A DNA stretch of 64,000 nucleotides, from positions 101,296,556 to 101,360,555 of the forward strand of contig NC_034410.1 in the NCBI RefSeq assembly GCF_002078875.1. Reading direction: 5' to 3'. The number at the start of each line of letters is the position of its first letter. The stretch's first letter is position 1. This DNA comes from Numida meleagris (taxonomy: Eukaryota > Chordata > Aves > Galliformes > Numididae). The notes beneath the pieces are model-generated. The model did not search any database. It was given only the letters and a program-made list of their open reading frames with translations, and was not told the DNA's origin. The position numbers and the translations under genes are program-made. Positions 11,490 to 24,029 of this stretch are shown here, one piece after another.

Positions 11490-14400
11490 TCAAAACCCAT
11501 GTCCTCCAACAGAATGCTGTTCACACTGTGCTGATATTCATTGCTGTGCAAAGCTGCTGACTGGTATTTGAGAAAAGCATTTTTCTTTTTATGCATAATT
11601 ATTTCATCCTCCAGAGGGTACACACAAAGGCCATCTTCAGCTTGGAGAGTCAGTCAACAGATGATGGAGAGAAGCGGTTTTCTCCAGCAGGAAACCTGTG
11701 CTGCAGCACTGGCATGGCTGTGCATGACAAGTTTCTCAGGGACATCCAGAAGTGTCAGGCACAGTGACAGTGGTCACAACCACACATGGGCTTGCTTGGT
11801 GGCACTGGGATCACTGCTAAGGGCAGCACTCAGTCAAGGGCATTCCGTAGCTGAGGTGAAGAAAGTTCAAACTGCTTGGACAAAATGCCAGCTGGAAGCA
11901 GGGGATCTCTCCAGGAAATCTTGATAGCTCTAGTCAGAGAGGAGTGTGTGCGTGTGTGGAGGTGTTCTCCCCTCTCTCTGTTGTGTCTCATGCTTGCAGG
12001 TCTTCCTGGCTTACCACTCACCAATCTGTACTGTTTTGCTAAAAGTAATACTGTGACTGCTTCTGGATTAACATCTCTGATTTCCTAGATATAGGAGAAT
12101 TCTTCACCCATATCCAAAACTCGTAGCAAGGCCAAATCTGGGCTCAGACCAGTGCCCTTTCATGCCTGCTCCTTGGTTTCCACTCAAAGACAGTTCATGC
12201 TCTCAGCTAAAGGGTAGAGACAGATGCCTCAGGCTCTGACCAGCTGCCTGGCCTAGCGGACTGGGGTAACAGTCTATACAGCCGGCCGATAGAAATGGAG
12301 TAACCATTTGACTGCGGGTATTGCTGCAGATCAGCCAGAGATACGCTGGAGAAGTGACTGCTGCCCAGACCTTCCTCACCAAGGCAAATGCTACTAGTAC
12401 ATGGCTGATAATGAGGAAGGCTGGAAGGGCTGTGGGGATTTGATGCATGCACTGCAGACTGGGGTTGAGTTTGTTTAGGGTAGTGATAACATATGGAAGC
12501 ACATATGGCGTGGGGTAGAGTCAAAACAACTCGGACACAGGAAAACAAGTGGCAAGAAGAAAGAAGTGAACAGACAGTACTTTAGTTCAAGCTTCCTTTG
12601 GGATCAAGATGAAAATGTGCATCATTTTTTTTCATTTTCCCTTTCTCAAGTATCCACCAGTCTGCATCGCTTGTGTTCCAGGCGGCTGCAAAAATACAGG
12701 GCCTGTGGAGCGGGATATACTTCTGTTGCTTGCTATCACAGCTGATTTTGCAATTGAGAATAATTCATGGGGTTATTTGATGAACTAATATAACCTCATG
12801 GTGCTCATTTGAGCAGCATAAGGAAAAGGCTGGAACAGCAGCACTTACCTTCCCCTACCCCCAAAGGCAAACGAACCATTAACACTGCAGTAAAGCAGCA
12901 GAGCAAAGGTGTGTTTGCTGCATGAGGCTGGTCTCATAAAACTGAACTTTGCCCAAGACTGAACGAAACTGTAAGAAAGACATAGTCGAGAACTAAAGAC
13001 AGGATTTTTATAAGGACAAGTTATTTATGACCTTTATCTGATTCTTTATATGGTTTAAATTTTGTTACACAACATCCATTCCTTCCACATTTTGGCAGGA
13101 GAGATGTCAGGGTATTAGGACAGATGCAATAACCATATTTTTAATGCTTACTTGTTATTGAGCTACCTTCTCCCATTCAAAGTGTTTTATGGTCAAGTTG
13201 CTCCATTTGCATAATTACTGCCACATCACCAGTTGATTGATTTTATCTGTTTCTCTCCCAAACCAATCTAAAATATGATATGCATATAAAAACATCATGC
13301 ATGCTCTTGTAAACTTTACATTTGTTATTGCTTCAGGTCAAAAATATCTGATAAAATTGCCCTCTGTTATTTCCTCCTCCCTGCTAGCTTCTTTCATTCA
13401 CTATTCTGAATTCTTTATATCACACAGAAGTTTTATCAGCAATTTTGTTTTTCTTTGAATGGGAGACAAAATAAGTGACATAGAAAGTCAATACAAAGCG
13501 AGTAACTAACACAGGCAACTGTGAGAATTACTCATTTCCACAAGCACATGGAATCACCAGTACAGGTGGACAGGTTTGTCACACTGAAGTCTTTGGGAAA
13601 GACAAAACCACTACTGCTTTCTGGGTAAATTCCAAACTGTACGCCAAAAACGCCTCTGAGATTTCAATGGCACCTGGACTCCAAGATACACCTGGTGGCT
13701 CTATTTCACATCTTGGAAAAATTAAACTTGAAGTAGATAACAAGACTTACACAAGTGTCAGCAGAAGTCAAGATGAGCAAATTCTTCTCTAGATTTTAAA
13801 TATTTGCAAAGAAGAGTGACTCAAATCTTCGCAGTTATGAGTTATGCTGGTTAGATTTTGCCAGCAGTTTATGCGATAGGACAAAAAATCAAAGATAGCA
13901 TAAATATTGGTAATAAGAGGTACTTCTTGATTTCTTGATGTCAGGAGTTATCTCCCTGGTACGAATTATCATTAACAATCTGATTATGTTCTTTAAATTT
14001 TTTTTGCTGATCCTTGCTCATCTTCCATGAAAGGTACACTGTAACAGACTCAACTTCTCATCTCTTCTCAAAGCACATATCTTGAAGGTAAAGTTCACTT
14101 TTAAGCATTTGAAGGAGAAATGAAAAACTAGCTTGTTTCCTGCACAAAACAGATGAAGAGATGCTTCTAAAAGTTCTCACTTCCAAAAGATTCCAAACAG
14201 AGCCAAAAAACATGCAATACCTCATTTCTACTCACTAATATATCCTGCTCTCCTAGGTGTCTGAAATGACAGATTAGGGTTTTTCTTTTTTCTGTTTAGA
14301 TTCAAATTCTTATGGATCAGATAGCAGTTTGAAGCGAATGGCAAAATTCTCATGCATTTTCACCAAATGAGGAATTTATATCTGCTTTAATAAAAGTTTC

Positions 14401-15300
14401 TTAGCTGCTGCTGCCCTCGTTTTGGAGGTGTAGTCCACTACTTCCTTCTGCTCCTCTGCAATTCCTTGTTGATTCCAGATCTATTATTTTCATGCTTCTA
14501 GAAAATAACCCTGTGTGTTTTACACAGGAGAATTGATGAAGGAACTGGATGGGGAGCTGTTTGTTATTTGTGGTTTGGAATTAAGTTCTTTGCTGTTGAT
14601 GAAATAGTTGTAGGAAAATAACTATTTCATTCAAACTGCTTTCATGGCAACTGTTGACATTTTCCTTCAGAAAAGCCAAGCCTCACCATTTACAAATATT
14701 AGGTTCAATCTTATCCTGACACAGACAATGCTATCAATAAGCTTCTGTCTTCAGGTCAATAAAAAAGGCTTAATAAAACAGTCTTTGTAAAAACATCCAG
14801 TAACAAAATCAGCGCACAATCTAAGATGAAGTAAATAATTTGACCAGCTTGTATTTGGCTGGAGATTGAGAACGAGGAGCATTGCTGTAGCATGTACTTG
14901 TTTTCCTTCCAGTAAAAGATAACTATGTGGTGGGAATGTCTTGCTCCAAAGCCTGAGTTGATGGGCACACATCTATTAATGAAAGCCAGACAAAGTTCCT
15001 CCTGAGTGGCTTCTATCTGTCTACTTGGACAGAACCTGGATTATTTCGTTTTTCAGACATGTGTTCTGTGCTGTGTTCTGGATGTATATAACCTGTATAT
15101 TAATGTGGTTATTAAACTAAAAAGGGAAATAATGGGACAACATGCCCCATGGTGGCATAAGCACCCTGCTGACCCTTCAGGTGACCCTTCTTGTGTCCCA
15201 TGCAGGCAGGGCAACTGCTCAGTCATTCTTGCCTAGATGGGACAAGGCTGAAATTATAGTCCCATGACTGAAAAGTGCAGAAATGCTGGGATGCAAAGTG
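11490..15300. other. Unique, mostly AT-rich noncoding stretch
   Basis: No gene recognised. From 12580 to about 14970 the sequence is AT-rich and almost free of long open frames. It includes the octamer/homeodomain-motif segment annotated at 13130-13450. I see no clear repeat. Confidence 0.6.
13130..13450. promoter_or_regulatory. Candidate conserved noncoding element with octamer and TAATTA motifs
   Basis: ATTTGCAT, a perfect POU octamer, lies at 13205-13212 and overlaps TAATTA, a homeodomain core, at 13212-13217. TGATTGATTTTAT follows (13234 on) and ATGATATGCATATAAAA lies near 13276. Dense POU/homeodomain words in unique, ORF-free sequence are typical of vertebrate developmental enhancers. 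Single motifs are common by chance, and conservation has not been checked, so this is an inference. Confidence 0.25.
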
Positions 15301-15304
15301 CCAC

Positions 15305-15490
15305 CAGGGCAGTGTGGTCTGAGCAATGGCACAGCTGCTCAGAGAGGTTGGAGAATCTCCTCCTTGGAGACATTCAGCAGCTGCCCGGATATGGGCCTGG
15401 GCACTCTGCTCTGGGTGTCCCGGCCGGAGCAGAGGTTGGGCCAAATGGACCCAGAGGTTTCTTCCAACCTCAGCCATTCTGTGTTTTGTG
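15305..15490 (+). mobile_element. Degraded CR1 LINE tail, plus strand
   Basis: Matches the CR1 3' layout: GCTGCTCAGAGAGGTTGGAGAATCTCC (the ORF2 C-terminal region), GCTCTGGGTGTCCC, GTTGGGCCAAATGGACCCAGAGG, then TTCTTCCAACCTCAGCCATTCTGTG (15460-15484). The terminal octamer array is reduced to about one unit and the frame is broken. More diverged than the other tails, it is probably an older subfamily of the CR1-Y/CR1-B kind. Confidence 0.8.
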
Positions 15491-15494
15491 ATAA

Positions 15495-16945
15495 TTTAAA
15501 CCAACAAACTGCTGAGCCATGTGAGCTTTTTATGTCCTCTAAGAAGTACTTCCTACCCCCTACCAATTTATTATATGCTTCTGTAATTTTTTTCCTGGAT
15601 GGTGACGATGTGCTCACTTGGTTTTCCCTGAAAGTCTGCTGTTAGGGTGTCATGCAAATATATATGCACATAGAACAATGTTCAAACATTAAAAAATATG
15701 TAATGCAAAGACTGACCTGTCTTGCAGCTCATTTCCAAGTGTAATCCAAATGACCTTTGTCTGTTGAGCTAGATTCAATTTGGTTCCAGAGTGTCTTCTA
15801 AGATTATTCTTTTTGGAGAACTGATCAAGAAATAGCACTAAGAGGCAAAAATCCTGCTCTTCCTAGGGCTGTGGGCAGGGTCTTCTCAGGACACAGTCCT
15901 TGATTCAGGAATTCACTTCCCTCTTTGTGTGAGGGAGCCCCTGTTTGTTGACTTTCCCAACATGTTGCACAGGCTATCTATTTATTCAGGCCTTTTCTGG
16001 ATGGGTGGGTTTGGTGGGGAGGATCTTTGAAATTTCCTTTTGCTTTCCTTTCTTTGGAAGATACCCATTCATATCCTTACTGGTTTCCAGGCTTAACTAC
16101 TTGTCCCTTATGTCTCCTAAAGAGGCGTGCTAGATGTACAAAGATGCAAATGTAAAAAACAAAACAAAACAAAACAAAACATGGATAAATTATTCACTTC
16201 CTACACAAGCCTCTGTACCAGATCTTTAGTAATTAAGGGAGGAAACCAGACTTCCTCCTTCCCAGTGATGCCAGACGTTGCTGGCTTGGTCTTTGGCAGT
16301 GCTGGTGCAGGAAGCGTCCCTCATCCCCAAGCACTCACATCCTTACAGGCTGAGGACAAACTGGCAGATGGACACAGCCTGGTCTGCTCTACCAACAGGA
16401 ACAACCTCTGTCTCCTGCGGAGCACTTTGGAAATCAAAAGGGATGTGTTGTTGTCAGCTCAGCTCCCCACCAGCTGCAGCAGGCCAAGAGGGACCAAGGC
16501 AGGGCTGATCCCTTGCTTGGGGAGAGGAGGGAGGAAGGATGAGGGGGTAGTGAGAAGGAGATGTTGGACTGTCTTGATACCGGCATCAAATATTTTTCAA
16601 GCAGTAAATCTACTAGATAAACTAATCTCAAGTGCTATAAGACTCCAGATGAAATACTGGAATATGCCAAGCTTCTCATTTTTATTTCCAAATGTTGAGT
16701 TAATCTAGATTCAAACAGAGCCAAATTTAGCCTTAGAGTAAGCAGGTGCAACTCCACGGGCTTGAACAAGGTTACACCCACTTAACAGGGCTGGATTTGT
16801 CCTGGAGTGATTTAAATAAGGCAAAACAGAGCACAGATGTTTCCAGTGTTTCATCTTTAAACCAAGAGCCATTTGAACAACGAAAAAGTGTTCTCAGTCT
16901 CTCTCACACCAAGCTTTGGCAGGCTCTCTTTAAGCACAAGACCTC
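15495..16945. other. Unique noncoding stretch with AAAAC repeat
   Basis: No gene recognised. A short (AAAAC)n tract lies at about 16156-16180. The 193-codon open frame at 16127-16708 starts beside this tract, shows no known domain and is treated as fortuitous. Confidence 0.55.
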
Positions 16946-16950
16946 ACCAT

Positions 16951-17054
16951 CTTTCCTTTTTTCTTTTCTTTTCTTTTCTTTTCTTTTCTTTTCTTTTCTT
17001 TTCTTTTCTTTTCTTTTCTTTTCTTTTCTTTTCTTTTCTTTTCTTTTCTTTTCT
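16951..17054. repeat. (TTTTC)n microsatellite, truncated by assembly gap
   Basis: After CTTTCCTTTT, the unit TTTTC repeats almost perfectly for about 95 bp and runs directly into the N block at 17055. The true array is therefore at least this long and of unknown total length. The long lysine-rich or FSFLF-type frames across it are artefacts of the pentamer. Confidence 0.97.
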
Positions 17055-17214
17055 NNNNNNNNNNNNNNNNNNNNNNNNNNNNNNNNNNNNNNNNNNNNNN
17101 NNNNNNNNNNNNNNNNNNNNNNNNNNNNNNNNNNNNNNNNNNNNNNNNNNNNNNNNNNNNNNNNNNNNNNNNNNNNNNNNNNNNNNNNNNNNNNNNNNNN
17201 NNNNNNNNNNNNNN
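17055..17214. other. Assembly gap (160 N)
   Basis: A run of 160 undetermined bases. It starts inside the TTTTC array, and the far side (from 17215) is not TTTTC repeat, so the missing sequence should include the end of the array. Confidence 1.
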
Positions 17215-20200
17215 CTGCCACTTCTACCCACCTTCTTTTCCTCCTTATACTTGCTCTTAAGATGTTTTACTTAACAGGAAAGACCTGTCATGAGAGCGAA
17301 TGAGAGTCTTGCTGATGGATTCACCCGACCCAGATGTTATCTCTTTTCCTTCTGACTCTAGTATAATTGGATACTGGAATTATACTTAGTTTGCAATTCT
17401 CACTGAAGTTTTTGTGGACATTGTATTTTGCAAGTTCTCCATATTATATAAAATTAAGACAATCCGTGCTAGTGGGAATCTGTATGCTCCCTACCAGAAT
17501 GAGTGACTCTTGCTCATTTCATAGTAAGGCTCAACACAGAAGCAAGGTTTTCTATGGGAAATAATAAATGGTATGTTGATCTGGAAACAGTAGTTGGTTT
17601 TGAGGTAGGTTATAGATACCTAGCCACGAATAAAGAGGAAAACAGCGCTGGATGTGGAAACAACTCCTGTCCTTTCCCATCATCATGCAATGAAGCAATC
17701 ATTGCTACTCAAGGGGTCTGGCAGTGTGGCATTGCCAGCCTGGACTGGTCTCTCAGCATGGCTTTTCCACATTCGTGGCTCGGATCAGCGATGGTTCAGC
17801 AGTATCAGGAGCAGAAAGTTCCCACTGACCCAACTCCACGATGCTTGAGGCGCTCGGCCCCATCTGGAGATCAGTATCACCTGGCTTTTATTCTCCAACC
17901 CGGATATTCTTGGCTCACAACCATTACCTTTTCCTCCACCCCCACTCCATGCAGCAGAGCAGCAGCCTGCTATCCACTTCCTTCCCTCATCGCCCCCCGC
18001 CACGGCACAGCCCTAGCAGGAAGGAAGTCACCAGCCCACCTCCCTCCCCTGTCCTCACAAGGAATGGGGCCGAGTGCCACGTCAGTGCTTTGGTGCATAG
18101 AGGGAGTGGGGGAAGAGCACACATATGATGTTACCTCCCTAGTGGTGGATGGTAGCCACCGCACTGTCTGACCGGGTGGCCAGCTGTTATTGGCATGAGT
18201 CACGACTCTTCTCATTTCTGCAAGTCTGTCAGTACCTCTGAGTTTACCCAAGGGGAATGTAAAGATGCCCTTGTCCTGTGGGGATGGAAGTGTCATAGGC
18301 TGAGGCATTTCCTCTGCTCCAGAGCCCTGTGAGGCCTAACAGCAGTCTGAGGCACTGCAAGCCTGTGACGTGGTAGCTTTGTTTCATCAGGCTCAGATGT
18401 TTAACAGCCCAACTCAGTGAATTTTTGGATGTTTTCAGGGCTTTCAAAGGACATTTGCTGTTAAAGATCCTTAACATCTAGGAAAACATGGACCTTCTTA
18501 AAGACATATATGAAACCATCTTCTGGAGTTTCCCAAGGCAAGGCACTCTTTACTGCTACTTCAGCAATTTACTCTCCTCAAATTTCACACAATATAGGGA
18601 GGCTTGCCGGTGTCCCTGAACTGACAACATGCTTTTTAGCAAAAATAGCAGCTTCAGCTGCAGAAAACACTTTAGGTTCAGACCTGGAGGATGTTAAGCC
18701 TCATCTTGCACTTCCCCTTCAGCCATCCCTTTTGTTACTCATGTTAATATTCTTGGCTAGAGCAGCTTGTGCTGAAGGAAGAGGAACAAAATGTTCAGTC
18801 TTTTAAGTACTTAACTTTGCAGCATTTTTTTCTCACACTGCTAACATTTTACCTAGCCCGGATTCAGTATAGGACTTTGCAGGATTCATCTTGCGGGCAT
18901 GTATGAATCAATGTACTCTTGGACTTTGGTAATACAAATCTATTTTTATACCATATCAAATCAGTGGTCAAAATGAAGCAAGGTAGAAAATAAAATGATG
19001 TGGAAATTATAGCTGTATTTATCTGTTTTCTTCGTATAAGTACAATACGTTTGTACAATACAATAAATAAAATCTTACATGGGACTGAGCAGATATTCAG
19101 AGCATAATTTTGCTGTGCTGCCAGATTCCTTGGGATAAGTTTCCTCTAGAGGCTCAGCCTGTGTCCTTGTTTGAAGGAAAACACAAGTGATTGTATGTCC
19201 TTCCCGCCTGGGACGCTAGATTGGGTTTGGCAGGCGACAGTCCAGACGCCACTGCAGGAGCCTCACTTTCTTCTCTGACACTCTTTAAAATAATTCAGTC
19301 CTGAACATTAAAGAAGTTTGATGATAATATTTTTTTTTTACATTTAGATAAGGCAGCCAGTTCATCTGAAAGCAATTGCTCTGGCTTGCTGTCATGCAGA
19401 GTGCTGCAGCAGTGACACCAGGCATTTGCTTGAGTATTTTCATCTTTTCTGTGTTTTTATAGACAGTGGAGGCTCCAACCTGGGCAGAAAGGGCAGTGTA
19501 TGATATCTGCAGCCTTACTTTCTTGACACCTGAGGTCGATCAGCTTTTGTCACAGAGTATGCACTTACCTCCATTTGCACAGCTCTCAACTGAAGCCCAT
19601 CAGATCAGACATCCCTTTCAAAATGTAATCCCATCATCTGTTATAGCTTCTGTAAAGAAATACTGCAATTAACACATTCTAATCTTATCATGTTTTTACT
19701 TCAGTGATTGCAGTCTCTGCAAATTTCAATCAAAATCTCTTCAGACTTGAAGTTAACACTTATTTGTTCAATTTTCTTTCCATTTCTGATGAAGTAATGC
19801 CAAATTCCATGCGTGGCATGCATGGTCTGGGTGCTCTGCAGTTCTTATTGAGTAGATGGAGTCTAGTCATTGGTAAGATGCTCCTGGCATAGACAGGAAG
19901 GGTAAGGAGTCACTGGTTGTCTGCAGAATACCCAACAGCTGATTTCTTCATCACTTAGAACATGCTTTGCAGGCATAGCGGTGTCCATCTCATGAGGAGT
20001 CTGAGTTTGGGGGTCAGCCAAAGGAAGCAGCTCCCACTTTGTGGTCCTCCTCTGAGCCATGAGTGCAGGCAGAGTGAGGAGCACCTCTGGACAAAGTGAC
20101 TACCTGCCTCTGGGACGCATGTGAACAGAGTGATGAATTCATGCTTCCTTCAAAAGCAAGGCAAACTCTGCTTTTAAAAATCGCAAGATCTATTATATAT

Positions 20201-22900
20201 GTACACAAATATTTGATTTATTGATGCATCAAAATATATGTAAACCACTAGTACACAGGCACCAATTGTGCTGCTCAAGCAGGGCTGCTATGAGGGAAAG
20301 TAGTATTCAGTCTCACATTTCCATAGATCTAATCTGTCATGTTCATCTTGTTCCTTTGAAATAGCCAATGATATCTGACCAAGCTAATTTAATACAATTG
20401 GAAGACATTTATTACCATCTTTGGTGGCTTGGATTGGAACTGGCTGTGAAACGGTGTGCACATTAACTCGTAGAGAGTCACTAACACATATGGCTGGTGT
20501 GGGCCCTGGGGCAAGGGGAGAAACCAAAGAGATGCCCAGGCCTCGTTCCTGAGCCCTCCCCTCCAGCTCTGGCCCCAAGGAGGTGAGGGGGTTGGATAGG
20601 TGTGAAAAGGTCATTACGAAAAACAGGTGAAGATGCTATTTTAAGTACGGGTTTATCAAAGTAAACTATGAAGAGTGAGAGAAAATGAAAAGATCCCACT
20701 TTCTCATGGGTGTCAAGCCAGCTAATGAGACTGACTATCCAGGAGACGTTGAAAAGAACAATTTCCACATCCTCACTCAACTTTCACAAATTATTATTTA
20801 TTCCTTCTCAGTCGCTAAAATTCTGGAGTGTAGTTTTATTGCTGTTGGTGCTTCCCTCCTTCACCATTTATCCATCAGGCTGCAGTGTTTGGGTCTTCCA
20901 GCAGTGCTCCAGCATGTGCTTGTGGCAGAGAAGTCTTGTCACGATGCTGCAGAGCAGCAAACTCTAAGAGAGCTAAGGTGTGTGCAGACACACCCAGGTG
21001 TAGTTAGCTACATGTGTGCCCATTCCTATTTATTCCACGTCTCAGATCTGTTCAAATAAAAAGTGTTCTTTACCATCTCACAAAGGTGTTGTGAGAAGAT
21101 CAGGAGGCAGTGTGGGTACTGCAGTTATTGATCATATAAATCCATCAGGAACAGAATGAGGACATTTTTACACCGTCATAGATTTTTAAATAAATTGCTT
21201 TTCCTTTTAAAACAAGCTCAATGAGCAGGAGATAGAGTTTCCTCAAGGCCACACATTTCTGTTTCATCTTACTATTGGCAGTTTGGCAGTGTCATTAAAT
21301 AATGTTGTAGAAGGTTAATTATTTTTAGTCGAGCAATAAAATTTCCAAGCAAGAGACCTGTTTGAAAGGTCGATGACCTCATATAAATTGCTAAGTGTCA
21401 ATAAATATCTTTCAACACAGGTGGAACAATATTTGTAGGGTTATGGACAGAGCTGTAGAGTTTAGCTTGCTCAAGACCATTAAAGATCTCATGCTTAGAG
21501 CTGAACTGTGAATGTCATCAGTGCAACCTTTAAAACTCTGCCTGCTCAGACCTGACTTCTTCAGAAACAGCGCTGCTGTTTTTGAGAGCTGAAGGTCACC
21601 AGGAAAGAGGAAAGGCTTTCAAGTAAAGAAAAAAGTGCCAACAATTTTCTTTTGATTTCACTCAAACATGATTCCTGAATCATTTTGCTTTACACTTTCC
21701 CAAACAGGCACAATATTTTATCAGTCGTCTACTTCAGATTTTTCACTCCTGTATTTAAGTTGATATTTGATGACTTATTTTACAATGAACACAAAGGGAA
21801 TTTCTAACTTCAGTTTTCTCATGTACCAACACAATGTATCAGGCATGATTTGCTTTTCTGTAAGATGCATCTGCATCTGCTACTTCCTGTACCTAATGGA
21901 AATGGGAGGGAAGGGACATTAAATGCTGTTTTATGAGGACTTTCCAACTTCATGCTATGTTCGGATGCTACGTGAGCAACATGCAAGGTCTTTATGAATG
22001 GAGGAAAGCATATCCTGAATTATCTCACTGCTATTCCACATGCAATTTCAAAGCAAAACAAAGCATGTCTTTCATACGTGATTCATCTTCTAGGAATCCA
22101 TGCCTCCATAGCACCTTTTTCTAAAACAGGAAATAAATATGTGTTGCTAAGTTACTTTCAAGCTTCGAAAAATCCCACTGCAGCCTCCATTGTCCAGGTT
22201 GTGTTCTGAGGGCTGTGCTGTCATACGGCCTTTTTTCCCCGAAATGGATATCTGCTCTTCGAAGGTGAAGGTGAAGAGTCACATGGACTCTCAGCTTCCC
22301 TCAGCAGGCTTGGCCTCTTGCACCTGTGCAAAGCGTCCCCCAGCCTCACATTGTGCCACCTGGCTGGGAAGTGCCAGGAAGACGCAGACAAAATTCACAG
22401 GCACAGAGGGAAGTCCTGTGGGCAGCAAGGCACTGAGCCAGCGCTCCTCACTGAAGCCTTCAGCACGCCGATGCCTGAGTTGGGACACTTGGTGCTCCTG
22501 TCAGCATCAGCACCAGCACTTTTGCTAAGCAGGTAAAGCAACCTGCGTCTCAAGGATCCGTCTTCCTTTCTTTGACTTGATGCATGTCAACCTTATAATG
22601 CATGAGATTTACAGAGAATTCCTTCCCACCTCTGTCTCTTGAGAGCAGGTGTCTTCAGGTTAGCTCAGAGCTATAAACAGGACTGGCTAGCATGATTCCC
22701 CCATATCCTGGTCAACACTGTAACTCTGACCTGTAACTCTCCCAGCAATTCCAGCACTGGGCGTCTCTTAAGCAAATATGGCTAATCGCTTCAGCAGGGT
22801 GCTGGCATTATGAATTGAACTGCACAGCAAATAGCTGTGACGGTGTGCACAGCACCGCCAGGCAAGAAAACAACATCGTCATGGAAGGCAGAACAGAACG
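17215..22900. other. Unique noncoding stretch, no gene recognised
   Basis: Contains the longest open frame of the window (222 codons, 17503-18171), which has no recognised domain and overlaps other open frames on both strands. Its GC-rich middle lowers stop-codon frequency. From 18800 to 22200 the sequence is AT-rich and featureless to me, except for the nuclear-receptor-like inverted repeat at 21367-21379. Confidence 0.55.
21367..21379. promoter_or_regulatory. Inverted AGGTC half-sites (IR-1-like nuclear receptor motif)
   Basis: AGGTCGATGACCT reads as two AGGTC half-sites facing each other (AGGTCG, A, TGACCT). This is the layout of IR-1 elements bound by receptors such as FXR/RXR, with one mismatch to AGGTCA. 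It lies in AT-rich unique sequence with several TAATTA-like and TCAATAAAT words. A single site is weak evidence of function. Confidence 0.25.
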
Positions 22901-23130
22901 TTGGCCAGCCCGGCCGAGCTCAGCAGCAGCACACCTGCGGGACAGCCTGCTCCTCCGGGCGCAGCGCGGGGCTCCGCCTGCCGGTGCCTCCCGTACCCGC
23001 TTCCAGCACGGAGAGCAGCGGGAGGAGGAGAGGAGGAACCCCCAGCCCGGAGCTGCCGGCGGCTGTGTGCCCACCGCCGCTGGCTCCCTGCTTTTGGAAT
23101 AATCCCCGGCGTGCTCTGACAGCTACGCTA
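22890..23130. promoter_or_regulatory. Small CpG island, no gene attached
   Basis: By eye there are about 20-25 CpG dinucleotides in roughly 250 bp of GC-rich sequence (for example 22907-23000 and 23080-23135), against CpG-poor surroundings. In warm-blooded vertebrates such density marks unmethylated DNA, usually a promoter or a regulatory element of a developmental gene. No TATA box, start codon context or exon is recognisable on either strand, so which way it would point is unknown. Confidence 0.5.
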
Positions 23131-23580
23131 ATCGCCCCATTAAAGGAAACGGTTCACGTCATCTGTTCTGCGACAGGCAATCTTCTCCCCTTGCCATTTC
23201 CACCGCTTGCCCGAATGAATATTGGTCTCGTCGCACCTGAAATGCATTTGGCCACATCTTGCAGTATGTAAACTGGATTTATGTTAGCAGCGTAGTGCTC
23301 CAACATAATTTGCCATAATTAGCCCATCAGGCCCACTAAGCTATAGTTTGCTTTACGTTCTACAAATCAAAGAGCACTCAGGGCAGTCGGAATACTCTGG
23401 AAATCATTTCCCTGCAATTTTCAGCAATCTAATACAAATTCTTGGTAAAATGATACATTAGTCACTCATTACACAACATGTCTTTCTCTAATAACTTACA
23501 GCTCGTTCTAGCTGCACTAAAAATAGTGGTTATAACCCTCATTAATTATAAGGATGTTGGATAGTAAATTGCTACAAAAA
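23117..23580. promoter_or_regulatory. Candidate conserved noncoding element beside the CpG island
   Basis: This ORF-poor unique segment is rich in homeodomain-type words: TGACAG (23117-23122), CTAATCGCCCCATTAAAG (from 23128), CATAATTAGCCC (23315-23326) and CATTAATTATAAGG (23540-23553). It also has a CRE-like CACGTCATC (23155-23163). Island plus motif-dense flank is the usual look of a deeply conserved developmental enhancer. Cross-species conservation has not been tested. Confidence 0.35.
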
Positions 23581-23830
23581 AGCTTTCGTGCCAGGAACTG
23601 CAGCTCCCTTGTTTGTATTTGATGTCTGTATTATGAGACAAATAATGTTTCCTCTTCCCAACCACAGGCCCTGGCCCAGAGGAGCTGGCAAAACTCTCCT
23701 GAAAGAAAGCCATGGGATAGACTAGGGGGACATGGGTGCTTTGGGGGTTTCTGATACCCGTGGTTCATGAAGATCCTCTCTACCCTGTTGCCCTGAGAGC
23801 TGGATTACAACGTGACCAGGGAGAAAGACT

Positions 23831-24022
23831 AGAATCAGAGAATGGCTTATGTTGGAGGGGACCTTAAAGATCATTGAGCTTTGATCTCCCTGCCATGGGC
23901 AGGGCTGCCACCCCCCAGCTCAGCTGCCCAGGGCCCCATCCAACCTGGCCTTGAGCGCCTCCAGGGATGGGGCACCCACAGTTTCTCTGGGCAGCTCTGC
24001 CAGCGCCTCACCACCCAGTAAT
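23831..24022 (-). mobile_element. CR1 LINE tail, minus strand
   Basis: On the plus strand it begins AGAATCAGAGAATGGCTTATG, then GGGACCTTAAAGATCATTGAG, CTGCCATGGGCAGGGCTGCC and CAACCTGGCCTTGAGCGCCTCC, the antisense CR1 3' UTR and ORF2 end. It stops at about 24022 after the GCCAGCGCCTCACCACC block. It closely resembles the copy at 48941-49370 (shared GGGCAGGGCTGCCACC and GGCCTTGAGCGCCTCCAGG), so they belong to one subfamily. Confidence 0.93.
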
Positions 24023-24029
24023 GAAGTCT

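Noticed and set aside
16127..16708. 193-codon plus-strand open frame
   Set aside because: Begins beside an AAAAC repeat, shows no domain or splice context, and has a composition like noncoding sequence.
16746..17303. Long frames spanning the N block (FSFLF-type and KRKEK-type repeats)
   Set aside because: Artefacts of the TTTTC microsatellite and undetermined bases.
17503..18171. 222-codon plus-strand open frame, the longest uninterrupted one
   Set aside because: No known domain, biased toward the GC-rich middle where stops are rare, overlapped by open frames on both strands. A frame of this length is expected occasionally by chance in 64 kb.
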